Source: Leucocoprinus leucothites (lineage: Eukaryota; Basidiomycota; Agaricomycetes; Agaricales; Agaricaceae). Taken from it: a stretch of 64,000 bases of DNA. A model generated the notes under the pieces. It was given only the letters and a program-made list of their open reading frames with translations. It did not search any database and was not told the origin of the DNA. Both the position numbers and the translations under genes were made by a program. Shown here in pieces: positions 45,741 through 56,814 of this stretch (positions are counted from its first letter, which is position 1; each line of letters begins with the position of its first letter). The stretch spans positions 434,001 to 498,000 of the forward strand of contig JAACJO010000022.1 in the NCBI GenBank assembly GCA_013368445.1. Reading direction: 5' to 3'.

Positions 45741-46140
45741 AGGTAAATTTGACAGTCTTGACTTTGTCTCTGGGATTGCTGGGGTTGTAACCCATGGATG
45801 ATTTATCAATATTTGTAGACATTGTCCTGATGTCTGCCATAATTTGATTCCATTCATCCACCATTTTGGGGTCATAGTAATAGCCATGCATTGTGAACAT
45901 GATGGGTAGATCTTGTAGTCTCTTATGAGACCTATGGGGAAATGGTGGTGGTGAAGGTTGAGCATTATGCTCAACCTATCTAGTGGTTACATTAGCAGTA
46001 GATAGTGGTGCCAACATTGTACTTTCAAAGATAGGTTGATTAGTGAGGGGTAGTGAATCACCCTTTGTTATTTTGTCTCATTTGATGACTTCCTCAATAG
46101 TCACTGCTGGAGCATCATTTCTTCCTGTTGTTTCAGATAG
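44060..46140 (-). pseudogene. Unidentified minus-strand gene: N-terminal exon plus array of 12-13-residue repeat exons
   Basis: Upstream of the array, about 46140-45700, one minus-strand frame reads coherently except for two stops: NDAPAVTIEEVIK, LPLTNQPIFESTMLAPL, PPPFPHRSHKRLQDLP, MFTMHGYYYDPKMVDEWNQI and VKFTCDYIQLLG. The array then supplies repeated short coding blocks around an LSVETNQ core separated by intron-like spacers. The stops sit where Arg CGA codons are plausible, matching the decay elsewhere. I recognise no family. If spliced as inferred, the product would be an N-terminal domain followed by about fourteen degenerate 12-13-residue repeats. It lies between Tc1-J2 and the Helitron and could equally be a fragment carried by a mobile element. 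Confidence 0.4.
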
Positions 46141-46479
46141 TCATTTGGGTTGGAGTTTATCTGTCAACCCCTAATGTCACAATCTAGTGTCAGATTGCCC
46201 TACAGTGTCACAAGTTTTGATACCTGTGCCTTTGGCATGGGGTGTGACACAATGGTAAATCTGAGCTTTCAAACTTAGGCTTTGAGTTCTGGAGGATAGT
46301 ATCATTTGTAAGTACAAAATTCACATCAAATGGTAAAACAATTGTTCCTATATTCTAAAGACCATTCAAAAATCTGAAAAAGAATATATACATATACTAA
46401 AGGCCATCAAAAAACTGAAGTAAGAGGTGAAGAAACAAAAAAGGAATCAAAGTCCAAGTCTAGACAAAACCTCCCTATA

Positions 46480-49440
46480 TACTACATTTGTGGTCTGGTT
46501 ATTTTGAAAATACAGGGGTTTACAGATTGATTCCAACATATTTAACTCACTGTCCTTGGGATTTGTTGATTGTCATTGCAAATGCAAGATGGACTGGAAA
46601 TTGATGTCACTGAAGGGGGATTGCAAGTGTTTCAGCTGTTGGCCAAATCACAATCCTTGGAATGAATCCTAGTTTTCCTCAGAATTTTGCACTTCCAGAA
46701 ATAATACAGCAAGTAAGTCCCCTTCTCCCAATTTTGTGTACAACCATCCATGTTCTATTACAAAGACTTCTAGAGGGATCTAAGTTCCAAAGAAGTATTA
46801 CAGGAACACCCTCCCTTAGAGCAAGCTTTGCAAGTGGCAACCCACTTGCATTAAGTGAGTTCAAGTATTCTGGAGGATAAGGCTGGTAATTTCGCATTTC
46901 TTAGTTTTCCAGAACAACTGAGTCAACACTCATAAGCACTTTTCTCTTTCCTGGGAATTTGGCAAGGATAGTTTCATCTATATCATCAACTTCATCATTT
47001 CTGGATGATAGAATTGTCTGATCCAGGTAATACTGATCTGGCTATTGATGATTAATATTGGGATAGGTAGATGCAATTAAGTTTTCCAGTGAGTTATCTG
47101 GAACTCACATTATCTCAGGGACCAACACTATATTATCATTCCCCATATTTTTTCCAGCACCAGTTTGCAACAGCTATTGTGCATGGGCATCACTTTCAGC
47201 AGTTCTTTCCAACCTTATATTTTGCACCAAGTAGTGAACTTCTGTCAAGAACTAGGTTACTACAGGATGGATATGTGGAGCTGATATTCAAGACTGGGTG
47301 TCTAGAACAGAGGAACAGAGATGACTGATCTGGTCATTGAATACAGGAGTGGGTCTTGGCCTCAATTTATGTGTTGTGCTACTACTGACACTGACCCAGA
47401 TTTCAGAAACAGATAGACACAGGAGGGGGAGGAGAGAGCAGAGGTTAGACAGATAGTAACATATGACTTAGTTGATTATCAGACTGAGGAATAGGGTACA
47501 AGTTTAACTACTTATATATGAAGCAGTGGGTAGGGTCAGATAACAAGAAACAAAGGTATTGCAGAAAAAGGATAAGAGTATAATTATCATCTGACCTTTC
47601 AGAAAGGCTAGAAGATAATAATATCTGATGTCAGAGGAGACTAGGACTGACAAGGGAAATGAAAACTGACATGACATGAGAAAGTCTGAATATAATGCAC
47701 AAGAAGCCAAAGGGTAAAGAAGAAGAGTGGAGTAAATGGAGTGGAAGCAAGCCAAGGCAATAGGATAGAAAAGCAGGATGCATAAAAGATTCTAATTTAA
47801 AGAAAGCAAAGGTAATACCAACAAGGCTGGCCTGCTGAATCAGATTGTGACAACTTCAATATTCTGCCAGAATTCACTTTGGCAAAGAGAAGCACTGATA
47901 ATATCTGGGTGCAGTCCTCTAGAAACAACAGGAAGTGTCTGACAGAAGTTACCACAAAAGACCACAGTAATACCCTCAAAGGATATGTCCTTGTCAAGCA
48001 AATATTGCAAGCAGTGATCAATAGCACAGACTGCATGACAATGTTGTATTAGGACTTCATCCCAGATGAGAGTTTTGGTGTATATTAAAACATCAAACAT
48101 GTGATGTTGAGGTGTGAGGAGTGCTACTGTAGCTTCATCAATAGCTAATGGAAGCTTGAATCTGAAATGAGCTGTTTGGCCCCTCTCAAGTAGTAGAGCT
48201 ACAATGCCAGCATATGCTATACATAATGCAACATCTTTAGTTGGATGTGATTGGATTTCTGTGGCAAGAGTATTGCACACAAAGGTCTTTCCTCCCTCCT
48301 ACACTGTGGATAAAAAACATTTTCCCTAGTTCCTGGTCAACAGATGCAATTACTGCATCAAATACAACAGTCTGCTCTGGATTGAACAATGCACAGTTAT
48401 CTACTACCATTTTGCTGAGTACAGGTCAATCATAGTCAAGCTGCTCATGTAATATGAAGTTAGCATGAGTATTATGCCATGCTTTATCATTTGCAGGACC
48501 TTGTGAAAGCGGCATTTTAGGGAACTTTGTCAAGACCTTGCCAGACTTGTGTAAGATTTTGTTAAGCAGATGGAGTCCATAGTCCCAGATTTGTACATCA
48601 GTAAATTCTTGATCCTAGTAATGGTTAATATTGCCCAGTCTTCATTGGAGATCATCACAGATATAAACCCAGAACTTCTCCCACAGTTTTTCAAGTTCAG
48701 AAGGTTCACAGTATATTAAGATTACTGCAGGTAGGGACAGTAATGCAGAGCCAGTCTTAGTAGCACTAGCCTTATTCAAGCACTGCTCCCACTCTCTATC
48801 ATTTTCCAATAGTCCTTATGCTAAACAGATATTCTTGAATGTAGGATAGATCTTGTCTTCAAAAGTCCACAGAAACTCAAATGATGTTGCACCTAGACCA
48901 GCTATGAGTAAGAGTCTGAGATAAAATCTCTGACCCTGTGTAAGAAAAGCAAAATACATTCTTCCAATTGCATATCCTTTTGTATGGGGTGTCCACCTTC
49001 CACTTTTTTTGTTGTGAACAAAGGCACAAGGGAAATCTTGATACAGAATATTTGGTGTGGCTTCATCATATTGCTGGCTGGCCTCAAACCAAGCTGTAAG
49101 CGCAGTTTTATGAATATTGTCTCTGGCAAGAACTTCTTCTGCAGTTTGATCTGGCTCATAGTAGATCAACTGCTGGTTGGGTAAGTGGATTGGTAAACAA
49201 TATATTGTGGGAGTTTCACTGTGCATAGGAAATTCCAAGATGTGCCAATGCTTCTATTATAGAGATATAGCAAGCATCTAGATATTCTTTGATTTCGTCT
49301 TGCTGCTAATTCCCATATGCACTAATTTCCAGAGTAGCTTTATTATGGCCTTCATAGATATATTTGTGAATATACTTCATAGCTTCCACTGAGGTACAAA
49401 TTTCAACATTGATATGACATCAGTACCAAGTACATAAGTA
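46480..49440 (-). pseudogene. Helitron Rep/Pif1-like helicase remnant
   Basis: On the minus strand the sequence opens in the Rep region with EAMKYIHKYIYEGHNKATLE and YLDACYIS (about 49390-49270). FEFPMHSETPTIYCLPIHLP and GRMYFAFLTQGQRFYLRLLL (49238-48900) follow. The helicase is visible as MCNTLATEIQSH, the motif II IWDEVLIQHCHAV, and FEGITVVFCGNFCQTLPVV (48280-47840), then LVQNIRLERTAESDAHA (about 47260). It ends with GLPLAKLALREGVPVILLWN and motif V TINKSQGQ (about 46800-46570). About 450 bp at 47340-47800 interrupt the helicase. The N-terminal Rep nuclease motifs are missing, cut by the LTR at 49459. Helitrons move by rolling-circle replication; this copy is dead. Confidence 0.88.
47340..47800. 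other. Insertion or intron-like segment in the Helitron helicase
   Basis: Coding similarity stops at WQNIEVVTI and restarts at LVQNIRLE. The intervening ~450 bp are purine-rich on the plus strand and carry no motif or clear terminal repeat. Confidence 0.5.
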
Positions 49441-49458
49441 CTTGATGTGTGGTACTAC

Positions 49459-49991
49459 TGTCATGAGCCAATATTCAAGAACAGCTCATTATTCAAACTT
49501 TGTAATATTTCTTGATTTCTCACTTATTTCCAGTTATCAGTTTTATTAGACTATTTTATCTTTAGACTTATTCTGACACCTTCTAACTTTTAATTCATAT
49601 TATCTTGTTGAAAATTTCTGACATCCATTAATAGTAAATTTTATATCTTCTAGCCTTGTAAAATTTGTGGACTCCACTTCTATTATTTCTTCATATAATA
49701 GTTCCTTTGTTTTTTTATCTGATCCTCCAAACTGTCTTGTATATAAGTAGCACATTTTGTACTTTGTTCTGTAGTCTGATAATCAACTTGGTGATACACT
49801 ATATTCCTCTGCTCTCTATTCCTTGTCTGAAATTTGGGTTAAGCATCAGTAGTCAGCACAACATATAAGTTGAGGCCACAACCTACTCCCACATTTGATG
49901 ACTGGCTCATACCATATGTAATTCTGTTCCACCTCTGTCTATCCAGTCCCAGATATTGACTCCCATATCTGTAGCATTTGTGCACTTAACA
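49459..49991 (+). repeat. LTR of Gypsy-F (533 bp, CpG-depleted)
   Basis: It begins TGTCATGAGCC and ends TGCACTTAACA. A TATATAAG box lies near 49739. Compared with 1983-2540 nearly all CpGs have become TpG or CpA, and small deletions occur. Confidence 0.87.
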
Positions 49992-50047
49992 ATATTATCA
50001 GACTCAGATTTTACTGTCACACTTGCACTTCCACATTTCTGTCATCA

Positions 50048-52060
50048 TGGTCAACACACATACTATTGATAGCAAGACCTCCACCGTTGCACAACCAGAG
50101 TAGAAACACTCTCACACTCCTTCTCCTGTCCTAAGCTCTTCTTGTCTTCCCAATGATAGTCCTCATATCAGTGTCCATGCTTGCCAATCATATTGTTGTA
50201 ATCCCAATCTCCTAGAAACTCCTCAGTCTGCTAGCTCTCCTCAACTGCCTCCTTGTCACTTTTGAAATATCTGTCCTCCCAGAATTTCTGCCCCACTAGG
50301 CAGTCTGCCACCTGACAGAGATCCATCCAATCCCTTGGAACTGGGTGACTCTGATAGTCCAGACTATGCCAATAATCAATCCATGGGCCACAACAGCAAT
50401 GATAAAGATGAAAAACCCATTTATAACAGCTCTTCTAGTGGTCCTGGTGACCCCAATGATCCTAAAGACCCTTCCCACTCTTCTAACAATTAGCCTCTTC
50501 CTCCTCATTGGGCACCTCATCCCCAAGCTCTCCAATAGGAACCAAATAACAATTGTCTAGCTGATGCCTTGGATAGGCTCACTGATAGCCTTAATCACTA
50601 AGTGGCTGCATAAGCCAACCAGGCTTGCATCAATAAGGCTTGCCTCCCAGACACTTGTAGCAGCTCTGATCCTGAGAAACTCAACACCTTCCTAATCTAA
50701 TGCTGTTTTTATTTCTGAGCCAATCCCACACAATTTCAGCATGACAATCAGAAAGTTGACTTTGTTATAACCTACCTCACTAGTGTTGTGCTAGACTGGT
50801 TCAAGGTTGGCCAGACTCAGGAAGAACAGGGTGTCTTCCATGCCTGGTTTAACAATTGGAATGTATTCATCTATGAGCTCCATATGTATTTTGGTATTGC
50901 CAACCCATGCTCAATACCCTTTGTATGAAACTGGATGACAAGATTACCACCTACAATATAGAGTTCCTCAAACACACCTCCCAACTTGGTTAGAACAATG
51001 AGGTCCTCTGTCATCAGTACTATAAGGGACTTCTGAACTGCCTCCAAGACCCTCTCAGCACTCGTGAGCAAGGCAAACCCACTGCATTCAAGAAAATGCA
51101 TTACTTGGCTATTGTTTATAACAGACACTACTGGGAGCATAACTATGAATGTGTTTATGTCTGAGCTGCAGAAAAGGATGCTGCAAATTCTCTCAATCAG
51201 AAGCAGCCCAATAAACTCTCTACCTCCAACACTTCTAACCCAAATCTGCTGTGCAGCCAGTCACAACCTGGCAACAACAATAACAATAATCAAGACAACA
51301 ATAGTAACAGCAGCAATGACAACAACTGTAATCAGTTGTAGGCTCTGACTACCAAATCCAATATCCCTGCTCCATCTATATCTAGTACCCAATACCCTAT
51401 ACTGAAATTCAACATCTCTAGCAAAATCAGCAAAGATTGCAAGCTGACATCCAAGAAGCAGAAATGACATCTCAATGAAGATCTCTGTCTATTCTGTGGT
51501 AGCAAAGGCCACAAGGTCAATAATTGCTACAAGAAACAAAATCAGCCAAGATCTGCAAGGTCAAAATGGCTCTGTCCAAGGACTCTGAAAAGAGTCTGGA
51601 AAAATAGAGGGTGACTCTCAGGACTCTGCACAGACTGGGGGTTATATTGAGCTCATCTGTGCAACAAAGAGTCTCCTCTACCTCAATGCGTCCACTCTTT
51701 CCAATCCAAATTCTCTTATTGCTTCCCTCACTTCTTCTCTCATTTGCTCATCTGATAATATCCAGCAGATACTGTTTTGTGCTCTCATTAATTCTGGTTC
51801 CACTCATTGCTTCATAGATTCTGATATTGTCTGCACTTACTCTTTTCCAACTTCACCCTTACCTCCTATTGAGCTTCACCTATTTGACAGATTGCCAAAT
51901 AGTTACACTACTGAACTTGTGGATCTGCCTATTACATTCTCTATCAGTGAATCTCTATATCTTGGCTTGATTCTTCCTACTCTGTAGTACTAGGACACAA
52001 CTAGCTCATCCACTAAAATCCATTGATTGACTGGGTTTTAAGCAGTATATCTTTCCAATT
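50048..52060 (+). pseudogene. Gypsy-F gag and protease remnant
   Basis: A frame broken by about a dozen stops shows a Ser/Pro-rich start, then a capsid-like region (SSDPEKLNTFLI, VDFVITYLTSVVLDWFKVG, WNVFIYELHMYFG, about 50665-50910), a Gln/Asn-rich stretch and a zinc knuckle CLFCGSKGHKVNNC (CX2CX4HX4C, about 51485-51525). Protease follows as CALINSGSTHCFID (about 51780), where Asn replaces the catalytic Asp. A WVLSSISFQL-like piece near 52035 matches the end of the domain. Order and motifs fit a Ty3/Gypsy element. It cannot be active. Confidence 0.8.
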
Positions 52061-52353
52061 GCATTTGCAGGATAATCTCACCTCTTCTGCCCATGTTGCA
52101 TCTACTCCTGCAGCAGCTCCTACACCATCACCTGCTCCTAGCCTGATAGCTGACACTCCTCCTCTGAATTAACCATCTATATAGAAACCTGACAAATCTG
52201 ATTTACAAACAGTATGGAAAACATGTTCAAAAAACTCTGCCAAGACCAAAATGATATATCTCTCCATTACTCAAACCCTAATTTTCATTCTTCACCTTCA
52301 TTCCTTCTATGAAAATGACAAGATTAGCACAGAGATCAAAAGTGGAAACAATT

Positions 52354-52518
52354 TTAGATGTTATCTTGATAGTGTAAGAGTAGACCAACCATAACTCCCA
52401 TAATAAAATCCACAAAATCCTGAACAGAATAGTTTTGAGGAGGTGCAGTAAAGTGTTGTGTGATTTTAGATCCAATATTCAACTTCTGGCATTCCAAATG
52501 TGCTTGGGATAGAGCTGA
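52354..52518 (-). other. Candidate terminal exon of the minus-strand GTPase gene
   Basis: A strong acceptor, GGCCTTTCCCCCCAG, ends at 52519 on the minus strand. From there a phase-0 frame of 54 codons (SALSQAHLECQKLNIGSK, then HFTAPPQNYSVQDFVDF) runs to a TAA. It would match the phase left by exon 7 and by a string of 3-nt exons. No family motif confirms it, and an alternative end exists at 52627. Confidence 0.3.
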
Positions 52519-52626
52519 CTGGGGGGAAAGGCCAAAAGGACGTAAAGTAGTAGCATGCTTTAAAAGGATAATAATGACTACAGCAAAGTTAAGAGATGCA
52601 TTGAGGGGTACAAAGACAAATACCAG

Positions 52627-52803
52627 TCATAAGATGACATCCAGGAGTGCCAGAGGAAAACTAGGAAAATAGATCAGGAGATTCAAGCTAAGACTTTCCT
52701 TAAGAGCAATACCTGTTTGGTGATTGTCATTGACATAATAAGTGGTACTGGTACTGAAGTGAGTAAGGGCAAAGTGGAGGGAGTAAGCACAGGCACTCAT
52801 GGA
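52627..52803 (-). other. Open phase-0 extension of the last minisatellite unit
   Basis: In the last unit on the gene strand the donor GTGAGT has become ATGAGT. From its acceptor the phase-0 frame stays open for 58 codons (SMSACAYSLHFALTHF onward) into unique sequence, then meets TGA. This could be a terminal exon. Evidence is the frame and the lost donor only. Confidence 0.35.
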
Positions 52804-55600
52804 CTGGAGAGGAGAGGACAAGCTATTTCAGCAAAGACAAAACAAAGTAAGTCAGCACAGGCACTCACATTCTAGAGAACAGAGAACAGCCAACATCAGC
52901 AGGGGAAAAACAGAGCAAGCCAGCACAGGCACTCACATCCTGGAGAACAGAGGACAGCCAACATCAGTAGTGGGAAAACAGCACAAGCCAACACAGGCAC
53001 TCACATCCTAGAAAATAGAGGACAGCCAACATTAGCAGTGGGAAAACAGCACAAGCCAACACAGGCACTCACATCCTAGAAAACAGAGGACAGCCAACAT
53101 CAGCAGGGGGAAAACAGAGCAAGCCAGCACAGGCACTCACCAACTGGAGAACAGAGGACAGCCAATATCAGCAGTGGGAAAACAGCGCAAGCCAACACAG
53201 GTACTCACATCCTAGAGAACAGAGGACAGCCAACATCAGCAAAGGAAAAACAGCACAAGCCAACACAGACACTCACCAACTGGAGAACAGAGGACAGCCA
53301 ACTTCAGCAGGGAGAAAACAGAGCAAGCCAACACAGGCACTCACACCCTGGAGAACAGAGGACAGCCAACATCAGCAGGGGGAAAACAGAGCAAGCCAGC
53401 ACAGGCACTCACAGCCTGGAGGACAGAGGACAGCCAACATCAGCAGGGAAAAAACAGAGCAAGCTAGCACAGGCACTCACCCACTAGAGAACAGAGAACA
53501 GCCAACATCAGTAGGGGAAAAACAGAGTAAGCCAACACAGGCACTCACATCCTAAAAAACAGAGGACAGCCAACATCAGCAGGGGAAAAACAGAGTAAGC
53601 CAACACAGGCACTCACATCCTAGAAAACAGAGGACAGCCAACATCAGCAGGGGGAAAACAGTGCAAGCCAACACAGGCACTCACCAACTGGAGAACAGAG
53701 GACAGCCAACATCAGCAGGGGGAAAATAGAGCAAGCCAGCACAGGCACTCACATCCTGGAGAACAGAGGACAGCCAACATCAGCAGGAAGAAAACAGAGC
53801 AAGCTAGCACAGGCACTCACATCCTGGAGAACAGAGGACAGCCAACATCAGCAGTGGGAAAACAGAGCAAGCCAACACAGGCACTCACCAACTGGAGAAC
53901 AGAGGACAGCCAACATCAGCAGGGGGAAAATAGAGCAAGCCAGCACAGGCACTCACATCCTGGAGAACAGAGGACAGCCAACATCAGCAGGAAGAAAACA
54001 GAGCAAGCTAGCACAGGCACTCACATCCTGGAGAACAGAGGACAGCCAACATCAGCAGTGGGAAAACAGAGCAAGCCAACACAGGCACTCACCAACTGGA
54101 GAACAGAGGACAGCCAACATCAGCAGGGGGAAAATAGAGCAAGCCAGCACAGGCACTCACATCCTGGAGAACAGAGGACAGCCAACATCAGCAGGGAGAA
54201 AACAGAGCAAGCTAGCACAGGCACTCACATCCTGGAGAACAGAGGACAGCCAACATCAGCAGGGGGAAAATAGAGCAAGCCAACACAGGCACTTACAGCC
54301 TGGAGAACAGAGGACAGCCAACATCAGCAGGGAAAAAACAGAGCAAGCTAGCACAGGCACTCACCCACTAGAGAACAGAGAACAGCCAACATCAGCAGGG
54401 GAAAAACAGAGCAAACCAGCACAGGCACTCACATCCTGGAGAACAGAGGACAGCCAACATTAGCAGGGGGAAAACAGAGCAAGCCAACACAGGCACTCAC
54501 CAACTGGAGAACAGAGGACAGCCAACATCAGCAGGGGAAAATAGAGCAAGCCAGCACAGGCACTCACATCCTGGAAAATAGAGGACAGCCAACATCAGCA
54601 GGGAGAAAACAGAGCAAGCTAGCACAGGCACTCACATCCTAGAGAACAGAGGACAGCCAACATCAGCAGGGGGAAAACAGAGCAAGCCAACACAGGCACT
54701 TACAGCCTAGAGAACAGAGGACAGCCAACATCAGCAGGGAAAAAACAGAGCAAGCTAGCACAGGCACTCACCCACTAGAGAACAGAGAACAGCCAACATC
54801 AGCAGGGGAAAAACAGAGCAAACCAGCACAGGCACTCACATCCTGGAGAACAGAGGACAGCCAACATTAGCAGGGGGAAAACAGAGCAAGCCAACACAGG
54901 CACTCACCAACTAGAGAACAGAGGACAGCCAACATCAGCAGGGGAAAATAGAGCAAGCCAGCACAGGCACTCACATCCTGGAAAACAGAGGACAGCCAAC
55001 ATCAGCAGGGAGAAAACAGAGCAAGCTAGCACAGGCACTCACATCCTGGAGAACAGAGGACAGCCAACATCAGCAGGGGGAAAACAGAGCAAGCCAACAC
55101 AGGCACTTACAGCCTGGAGAACAGAGGACAGCCAACTTCAGCAGGGAAAAAACAGAGCAAGCTAGCACAGGCACTCACCCACTAGAGAACAGAGAACAGC
55201 CAACGTCAGCAGGGGAAAAACAGAGCAAGCCAGCACAGGTGCTCACCAACTGGAGAACAGAGGACAGCCAACATCAGCAGTGGGAAAACAGTGCAAGCCA
55301 ACACAGGCACTCACATCCTAGAGAACAGAGGACAGCCAACATCAGCAGGGGGAAAACAGCACAAGCCAACACAGATACTCACCACCTGGAGAACAGAGGA
55401 CAGCCAACATCAGCAGGGGGAAAACAGAGCAAGCCAGCACAGGCACTCACAGCCTGGAGGACAGAGGACAGCCAACATCAGCAGGGAAAAAACAGAGCAA
55501 GCTAGCACAGGCACTCACCCACTAGAGAACAGAGAACAGCCAACATCAGCAGGGGAAAAACAGAGCAAGCCAGCACAGGCACTCACTAACTGGAGAATAG
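52788..55600 (-). repeat. 68-bp minisatellite, ~41 units, shaped as 65-nt intron plus 3-nt exon
   Basis: The unit is 68 bp and recurs about 41 times with over 85-90% similarity by eye. On the minus strand each reads GTGAGTGCC, TGCTGATG (branch-site-like), CTGTCCTCTGTTCTCCAG, then three variable bases, then GTGAGTGCC again. The triplets seen are GAT, TTG, TGG, GCT, GTG, GGT, AAT and TTA; none is a stop. Donors vary only to GTAAGT or GTGAGC, acceptors only between CCAG, CTAG and TTAG. Higher-order periods of three units (204 bp, about 53680-54230) and six units (408 bp, about 54290-55180) are visible. It begins 59 nt after exon 7 of the minus-strand GTPase gene. Confidence 0.9.
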
Positions 55601-55648
55601 AGGACAGGTGACATCAGCAGAGGCAAGTGAGTGAGCAGAGGTACCCAC

Positions 55649-56766
55649 CCAGATGTATGGGAATGGCCTCAGACATTTCTTCATAATATCTTCAGCATCA
55701 CTCCCCAAATGCAGTAATGTACTGTGTTTGTGGAATGTCATATAACCCTCCACATCTGTTATGCAAGCATACTCACTGCTCAACAGCTAGCTTGACACTT
55801 AATTCCACATTACTCCTCTGCACTGCCACAAGCATCAAGGTCACTGCATTGTCATTCAATGCTCTAGCTGTCTCTTCAATAAGTTCCTTGCAGCACCCAT
55901 TCAGCTTGTGCATTTCTGACAGATGAGCATTAGCACATAGCTAAAAATCTATATCCTGAACTCACTCTCTAATCGCACATACTTAGCTCCAGCACCGAGG
56001 TGGCAGTGGTAGTTCTCCTCAAACTGTATCTCAGGCGTGGTCCCTGCCCCATTGACATCCCCATCCTCCAAATCCATTTCCACGTCCAGCTTGAATTGGT
56101 CATATTTCGTGAACACTGCAATAACAGGGACTTCAAAATCATGAGTTAACCTCTATGGCAATGCTTTATACTCACGCACCATTTTGATCAGGGCAGATAT
56201 CTTTGAAATGCTTCAAATCAAGCTCCGGTCGCTGGTTGTCCATGGGAACGCAGTACCTTTAAATATGACTGTCAGTAGTTGCAATCATCAATGCTCAAAA
56301 CTCCGAACCATATCGCATGTAATCTAGATGCCAGTCGCTTTTCTCCAGACTTCTGTCGCACAAAGTTCTGCACAATCTCCAATTCGTTTATGCCCCCCGA
56401 CTCAAATCCGCGGGAATCATGAAAAACATAACCTTCATGGTTGGAGAAAACGATCTCGTCGTCAATCTCGTGCTCACCACGCTGGCTCAAGAGTCAGTAG
56501 TAACCAACAAATGGTAATATATTACCCACATCCATAGATGGGTCGAGTTGAATCTAGTCAGATGGTGAGACCAAACTGGCAGAGTTGATAAAGCTGAGAC
56601 ACCGTACTGGTTCTTCCTCCCAGCCGTTTCGCCTGTAAATAACTGGACTTTCCGTAGTTTCGCAGACTCTCTGTAAGATAGAGGTCTTGCCAGCATTTGC
56701 CCTTCCAATAATCAGGACTCGGAACTTGATTTTTGGGAGCCGACGAGGGGCCTGTTGCGTAGACAT
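55649..56766 (-). CDS. P-loop GTPase (AIG1/septin-like G-domain family of agarics), 3' end uncertain
   Basis: A predicted small GTPase-fold protein of a family expanded in mushroom fungi; its cellular role is unknown. Seven exons join in phase on the minus strand: 56766-56608, 56553-56530, 56481-56309, 56256-56180, 56130-55966, 55915-55777 and 55721-55649 (270 codons). All introns are 45-70 nt with GT-AG ends, and most have a CTGAC-type branch site. G1 is IIGRANAGKTS (residues about 19-29), the DxxG region is FHDSRGFESG and G4 is VFTKYDQF. Exon 7 ends FPYIW, where relatives continue into a helical C-terminal part. Here a 59-nt intron leads into the 68-bp minisatellite, so the gene is either C-terminally truncated or continues through the array to exons near 52.8-52.35 kb. 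It is divergent to GTPase copy B, with about 400 bp between the two ATGs. Confidence 0.82.
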
Positions 56767-56814
56767 TGCAGCAACGGGGTTTGGGAAGGAAGACGGGAAT
56801 GAGTCACGCAAAAA

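Larger units (their letters stand above)
49459..52200 (+). mobile_element. Gypsy-F, 5' LTR, gag and protease only, heavily decayed
   Basis: The LTR is followed by a leader, a gag frame and a protease remnant; RT and integrase are not visible and there is no 3' LTR. The right boundary is approximate. Same family as the solo LTR at 1983-2540. Confidence 0.78.

Noticed and set aside
53854..54273. 139-codon open frame and similar long frames within the minisatellite (plus strand)
   Set aside because: They arise because three 68-bp units make a multiple of three; content is pure repeat with no start context or domain. The gene-like signals are on the other strand.
52830..55611. CRISPR-like array
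   Set aside because: The 68-bp units are head-to-tail with no unique spacers; the surroundings are clearly fungal with spliced genes and eukaryotic transposons.
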